Below are positions 59,696 to 64,000 of a stretch of 64,000 nucleotides of DNA, piece after piece (positions within the stretch are counted from its first letter, which is position 1; the number at the start of each line of letters is the position of its first letter). Position numbers and translations under genes: made by a program. The notes below the pieces were generated by a model, which saw only the letters and a list, made by a program, of their open reading frames with translations, had not been told where the DNA came from and ran no database searches. Source of the DNA: Agriotes lineatus (lineage: Eukaryota; Arthropoda; Insecta; Coleoptera; Elateridae); contig CALNHX010002654.1 in the NCBI GenBank assembly GCA_940337035.1, forward strand, positions 1-64,000, read 5' to 3'.

Positions 59696-61588
59696 TTTAG
59701 AAAACTTCTGTAAGTATTGTCACTCACCTGTAAAGATTGCATTTTATACTAATTCCCTAACAATTACTAATGCACCTCATATTGAAATGTTATCCATTTT
59801 CTAACATAATGCTCAAGAATAGAACTGAATTACCAACTACAACAATAGCTAGTTTGTTTATTATTTCAGGGATTGTTACTATTTAATATCTATTTCTCTG
59901 TGCTGTTTTAAAAATCTACCGGTTATGTTATTAGTAACAGTAGTAGCTAACACACAACGCAATCGCTTTTATAACCTTCTCAAATTGATTTGCATGGGCA
60001 TTTGCAAGTATGGCGCAACCCCAGCTTGAGAACCATCAGGAAATTTGAGTGACAGCAAGAGCTGCGGTTGCTGTGGTTTCCCGATCATAGCCGGCTACAT
60101 TTCCTTGTATTCGGCATACAACTCCGCTAATTTAACCATATTAAATGTTAGTTTAATACATAACAAGATTTTTAATGGCAGGAAGTGGAACAAAGGCAAT
60201 TTTTGGTTACATCGGCGAGTTCCCAAAAAACATTATCGCATTTAGTGGGAAAAATCTAGTTACAGACGCGTTAGTTTTTAACAATCCTTCTCATATAATA
60301 GTAAGAAATTGCATAACCATGCTGGCTTAATTTCCATTAAAAATTTAATATTCTTCAGTTTTATATGCAAAGGCCAAGGATTTTGGCACCTCGTCTCAAT
60401 TGTATGTAAATGTTGCAAGCAAATTACCCCACGTTTGGGAAAATTGAACTTGATTGACGGCATATATTCAAACGTGCACATGGTTCTTTTAGTGCTTTAG
60501 AAAACATACTCATCATTAAAAGAAAGCTCGGAAGAGCATTATCGGTTCTGCAGATCGAGTTTTTTAATAACAGATTAGACATGGTTGACTCCTGAGACAT
60601 CATGAATCAAAAGGTTCAAGGCATAACATTTCTGCTTAATTAATAATTTAAAAGTTAATTGTGAATTAGAAAATCTGCGAATTTATTAAAATATTCCAAA
60701 CCTATGAGTTACGATAAATAATTTCCTTGCAACTTTAGCAGCATCCTAGGCTTTTAAAATATAAATTAGTTGCTTATTTCAAATAATTTTAAGTCCGATT
60801 TACAGTTTTTTTTCACTTTGTGATCTCTCATTCTCAAATGTAGAAGTTATATTTTTCGATAGATCTTCAATTTTCAACCAATAAAGCAACATAACCTTTT
60901 TTTTCTTTTAGACTAAGATTTCTTCACTATGATTTTGACCTGAAAATAATCTTGGCGACGTATTACATGTTTTTATTAATATTCTGCGTAATATGGACCA
61001 ATTTTACATGGTTTGGGTCAATATGAAATCAACGTAAGAGTTTATAAACTATTAAAATATAAATTGCTATTCAACTATTACACAGATATATTTATTTAAA
61101 TATGATTATTTGCTAGGGCCTAAATGCCCTAAATTATTTCCTAGAGTTTAACGAAGAGCGGTTAGCTGTATGTAAATCTAGTAGTTTTCAGAAAACCATA
61201 TTTAGAAGGAATCTCCCTAGTTAGGTTTCTTTTTGATCTAGAACTGTAGGGTTTCCAACACTGTCATTTTGACCCAAAAACTTCGGGTTTGGCAATAATT
61301 CTTAGGGCTTCGGTTTTCAATAAAATTCTTCGGGTTAACTACTTTAGAGTAGAAGTCATTGGCAGAAAGTGGCCAAAGAGAAAAAATATCTTAAATGTTT
61401 TTCAGAAAAATGTAGTTTCGTAATAGTTTATTTAACTTCTAAGATGGATTTTGAACATATTTTGTATGGAATGTAAAACATAGTTTTGTTATTTAATGCT
61501 TATGATTTACAAAGGCCGAGAATTATGCTATATGTAACGGGCCAATTGGATCCCTTACATATAATGTTTATTTTCATGCTTGAATGTA

Positions 61589-61859
61589 GAGTCCGCTCAA
61601 CGTAAGATAGGGACAGGCACGTCACAGTTCGGCTGCGCGGATTTTTGTTACGTCACGCGCCTCAAGAATTGGCAGTGACGTACACGGATACAAGTGAACT
61701 CATCGCGTATCCTATCAACTACTAAACCCCCTGGTAACAGGACGCCTATTTAAAAACGTGCCGTTGCTAAGTAACCATTGCCCATCGGGATAATCGCCAA
61801 ACCACTGCGCACCCTGGCAATGATGACGTGCCTGTCCCTATCTTACGTTGGGCGGACTC
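61589..61859. mobile_element. 271-bp TIR element with TA target duplication
   Basis: 61589-61624 and 61824-61859 are 36-bp inverted repeats with one mismatch, starting GAGTCCGC and ending GCGGACTC. TA at 61587-61588 and 61860-61861 is the expected Tc1/mariner-type duplication. The interior is GC-rich and noncoding, so it is a MITE. Confidence 0.88.
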
Positions 61860-61999
61860 TATAAGCCAAGTTGTTTGTCCTATATTCTCATATTAAATTT
61901 AATATGAGCCGGTCCTGCGCTGGACGTGTATTGTGAATTATTGTTTTCGCGAGTGCTGCAAGAAACAAATGCTGTACGCGAGATGCGGGAATGGTCAAC

Positions 62000-62190
62000 T
62001 CATGCAAATTTAACAAAGCAATCGCACGCAGTCCCTTCTAATAGCTGCATGGGTTTGTTAGATTGGAAAGTATAGTACGTGAATAAAGGCAATAGAAGGA
62101 AAAGACTGGCACCATAAAGCACAGCATAGGACAACATGGAATGCATTAGGAGAGGCCTATGTCCAACAATGGACCATAAGTTAATATATA
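62000..62190 (+). pseudogene. LINE ORF2 C-terminus (GEAYVQQW type)
   Basis: Plus-strand codons at about 62093-62164 read KDWHHKAQHRTTWNALGEA then YVQQW and TIS with a stop. This is the terminal motif of RTE/CR1-like insect LINEs, whose 3' end is usually GGAGAGGCCTATGTCCAGCAGTGG. Everything upstream of the last ~25 codons is lost or unrecognised. The minus-strand frame 62281-62000 is a shadow. Confidence 0.75.
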
Positions 62191-63139
62191 AGTATAAGTT
62201 AATTTGAAGCGTGTTAAAGTGCAGTAAGCCAGCGTTTTCAAATTTCGCAAACACATTTTCTGAGTGTACATGCAAATACACCCATTGTGCTATATTTAAA
62301 GGCTTCTTACGAGGCCTGCACGCGACCAGTGGTTCCGAGCATAATGTCTGCTAGGAGAAAGTGATGCAATTGAGGCGAACCGTTTCCAAGGGTATGTAGC
62401 AGCCAGTTGCAGGTAAAATGTTTTACAGAACGTGATAAGATTGCGTTTAACTGCAAGCATTTGCAAACGCGCAGGAATGTGTTTTATCAGCGACTCAAAT
62501 AAGTACCGGCTTCGGTCAATTTTGACATTCCAGTTTTGTTAAAGACATTTTGACATTACCGTTCTTTTAAAAGATAATTATTTCAACGTTATTTTTGGTG
62601 ATGTTTTACCTTGTTCATGTATGTTTGCGACACGCTTGCAAGTTGCCTCAATCTATATCGCACGTAGGTTGTTTGAGAACTTAATTCTATTTTTTTATTT
62701 TTTTTGTATTTTTATGCGTATTTTTTGTTTTTTATGTTTTTATACTTATGTGATTTGAAGTCAATAGATGATGTAAACAATTCGGGCTTTGTTGTGCATT
62801 GTTTAAAGTTAAGTTTCAGACCGATGAACACTATAAGGGGAACCAAATTTCTGTTTTAGCAGATAGTAATCTTGCATAAGCGATTAACTGTGATATTAAG
62901 AGAATTGCATGTTCACTGAGTTAGCTAAGGGGTAAAATGGGCAAATAGTGATTTAAATGTCAAGGCGTACGAAACGTCTTGTTTAAATTTAATGTATGCA
63001 TGGAGGGGTAAAAAATGCCGCATTTAATATTCTATTTAAAAATATATAAATATGTTGAACCATTAATTTTATTTCAGTTTTTCTCCCTCAAAAATTATTT
63101 TCTTCGGGCCAGCGTCGACTCAGTGGTGGCAACCCCCTA

Positions 63140-63740
63140 GAACTGTCTAAAAACGCATGCATGTTTTCTTAGATTTCTTTACAGTTTTTAAACATCAATT
63201 TAAAAATAAAAAACAGTTGCTTAGACCAATAAACTTTAAATTGTATCGTTTGCGGAGAGTAAAATTTACATTTTAAAGGGAATTTTCCCAATTCTGCTAC
63301 ACGATCTTTGAACTAAAGATATTTTAAAATCCATTTAGTATTTTTCTTACAAATTTATTCTGAAGGTTAAAAAATAAATTGCATTGTGTCATTTACAGAA
63401 AAGCACATCCATTGTTCAGGAACGAATTTACAATTACAGTTCAGCTGCTCGAATTTTGAACCCAGATGTGTTTATCGAACGTATATTCGGTTTTTGAAAA
63501 AATATATTTTTTATTACTTGCATATAATTTCCCAGTTAAGCATATCGAATTTTGAACTAGAACTGTTTAAAAATTAGTGCATGTTATTCGTAAATTGTTT
63601 ACAGTTTTTGAAAATCTATTTTAAAATAAATAGAAAAGGTGTTCAGACCAATCATTAATTTTGAATGGTGTCGTTCGCAAAGAGTTAAAAGAAATTTCCC
63701 AATTATGCTTCAGGACTATTATATTAAACATATTTTCAGC
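63140..63740. repeat. Diverged local duplication
   Basis: 63150-63360 and 63565-63740 align along their length: TTTACAGTTTTTAAA..., then 'TTAGACCAAT' or 'TCAGACCAAT', then GTATCGTTTGCGGAGAGT or GTGTCGTTCGCAAAGAGT, then TTTCCCAATT.TGCT. The two copies are about 420 bases apart and neither is coding. Confidence 0.55.
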
Positions 63741-63949
63741 AGTGTATTTAACGCTGATATTGCGTATAATCGTTCGTTTAATATTGTACTTTGAAGGATT
63801 CACAGCACTCTAGATAACAAAAATTATATCCTAAAAATTACTGCATTGTAAATAGTAACGAAAGGGGTTTAATGTAGATTCTTGCTCACAATGTTATGCT
63901 GCTTTTGGTTATCTAAATATGTAGCATTAAAAATTCAAGATAATGTCTA

Positions 63950-64000
63950 TACAGGGTGTTTCCTAAGTAAGTAATCAAACTTAAAAGTGGTATTCGATGG
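63950..64000. repeat. Start of a TACAGGGTGTTTCC element, cut by the window end
   Basis: TATACAGGGTGTTTCCTAAGT matches the end type of a foldback family common in insects and of the ends at 28007 and 57150. Its other half lies outside the window. Confidence 0.45.

Noticed and set aside
60045..60245. Small Cys-rich plus-strand protein
   Set aside because: The Cys/Ile/Tyr start is suggestive, but no acceptor, start context or family match supports it.

Overview
The window is AT-rich, intron-bearing, repeat-dense eukaryotic DNA. BEL/Pao, LINE, hAT, mariner and Tc1-like relics, solo LTRs, foldback MITEs and long degenerate satellites point to an insect. A beetle or similar is my guess; nothing visible fixes the species. 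No bacterial features, tRNA, rRNA or CRISPR array were found.

Two host genes can be supported. Gene A (+, 9614-11228) has five short exons and encodes a coiled-coil protein of about 375-386 residues with a basic, Ser/Pro-rich tail. Its exon 4 either uses a weak GT donor or carries a one-base frameshift. Gene B (-) has three coding exons: 55713-55306, 22633-22513 and 22406-22205. Their intron phases (1, then 2) and reading frames join exactly into a 241-residue tyrosine-rich protein of unknown family. The first coding intron is about 32.7 kb and fills half the window; a further intron lies in the 5' UTR.

Layout. 1-9500: a ~470-bp repeat present twice, a LINE fragment, an intron-containing Tc1-like transposase relic, and many foldback/MITE elements. 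9614-11228: gene A. 11430-14660: two related solo LTRs flanking a broken hAT transposase. 14770-16620: antisense LINE remnant. 16610-20390: ~183-bp satellite split by a truncated BEL/Pao element. 20400-22200: AT-rich DNA with one MITE and the probable poly(A) end of gene B. 22205-22633: last two exons of gene B. 22634-55305: giant intron, holding a second array of the ~183-bp satellite, foldback elements, a ~73-bp tandem array, a hAT copy with its 8-bp target duplication, a mariner relic, several GC-richer islands, and kilobases of degenerate TCGTTAAA-type repeat that switches orientation near 48-49.4 kb. 55306-55713: first coding exon of gene B. 55714-64000: its upstream region, with foldback elements, a TIR element with TA target duplication, a LINE 3' end and an unidentified coding-like relic.

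The host genes show no operon-like relation. Most of the remaining sequence is explained by transposable elements and local satellite growth. The strongest new observations are gene B with its giant intron, the BEL/Pao copy that ends inside its reverse transcriptase yet is flanked by a target duplication, the near-perfect ~113-bp hairpin at 50.6-50.85 kb, and the orientation-switching repeat field.
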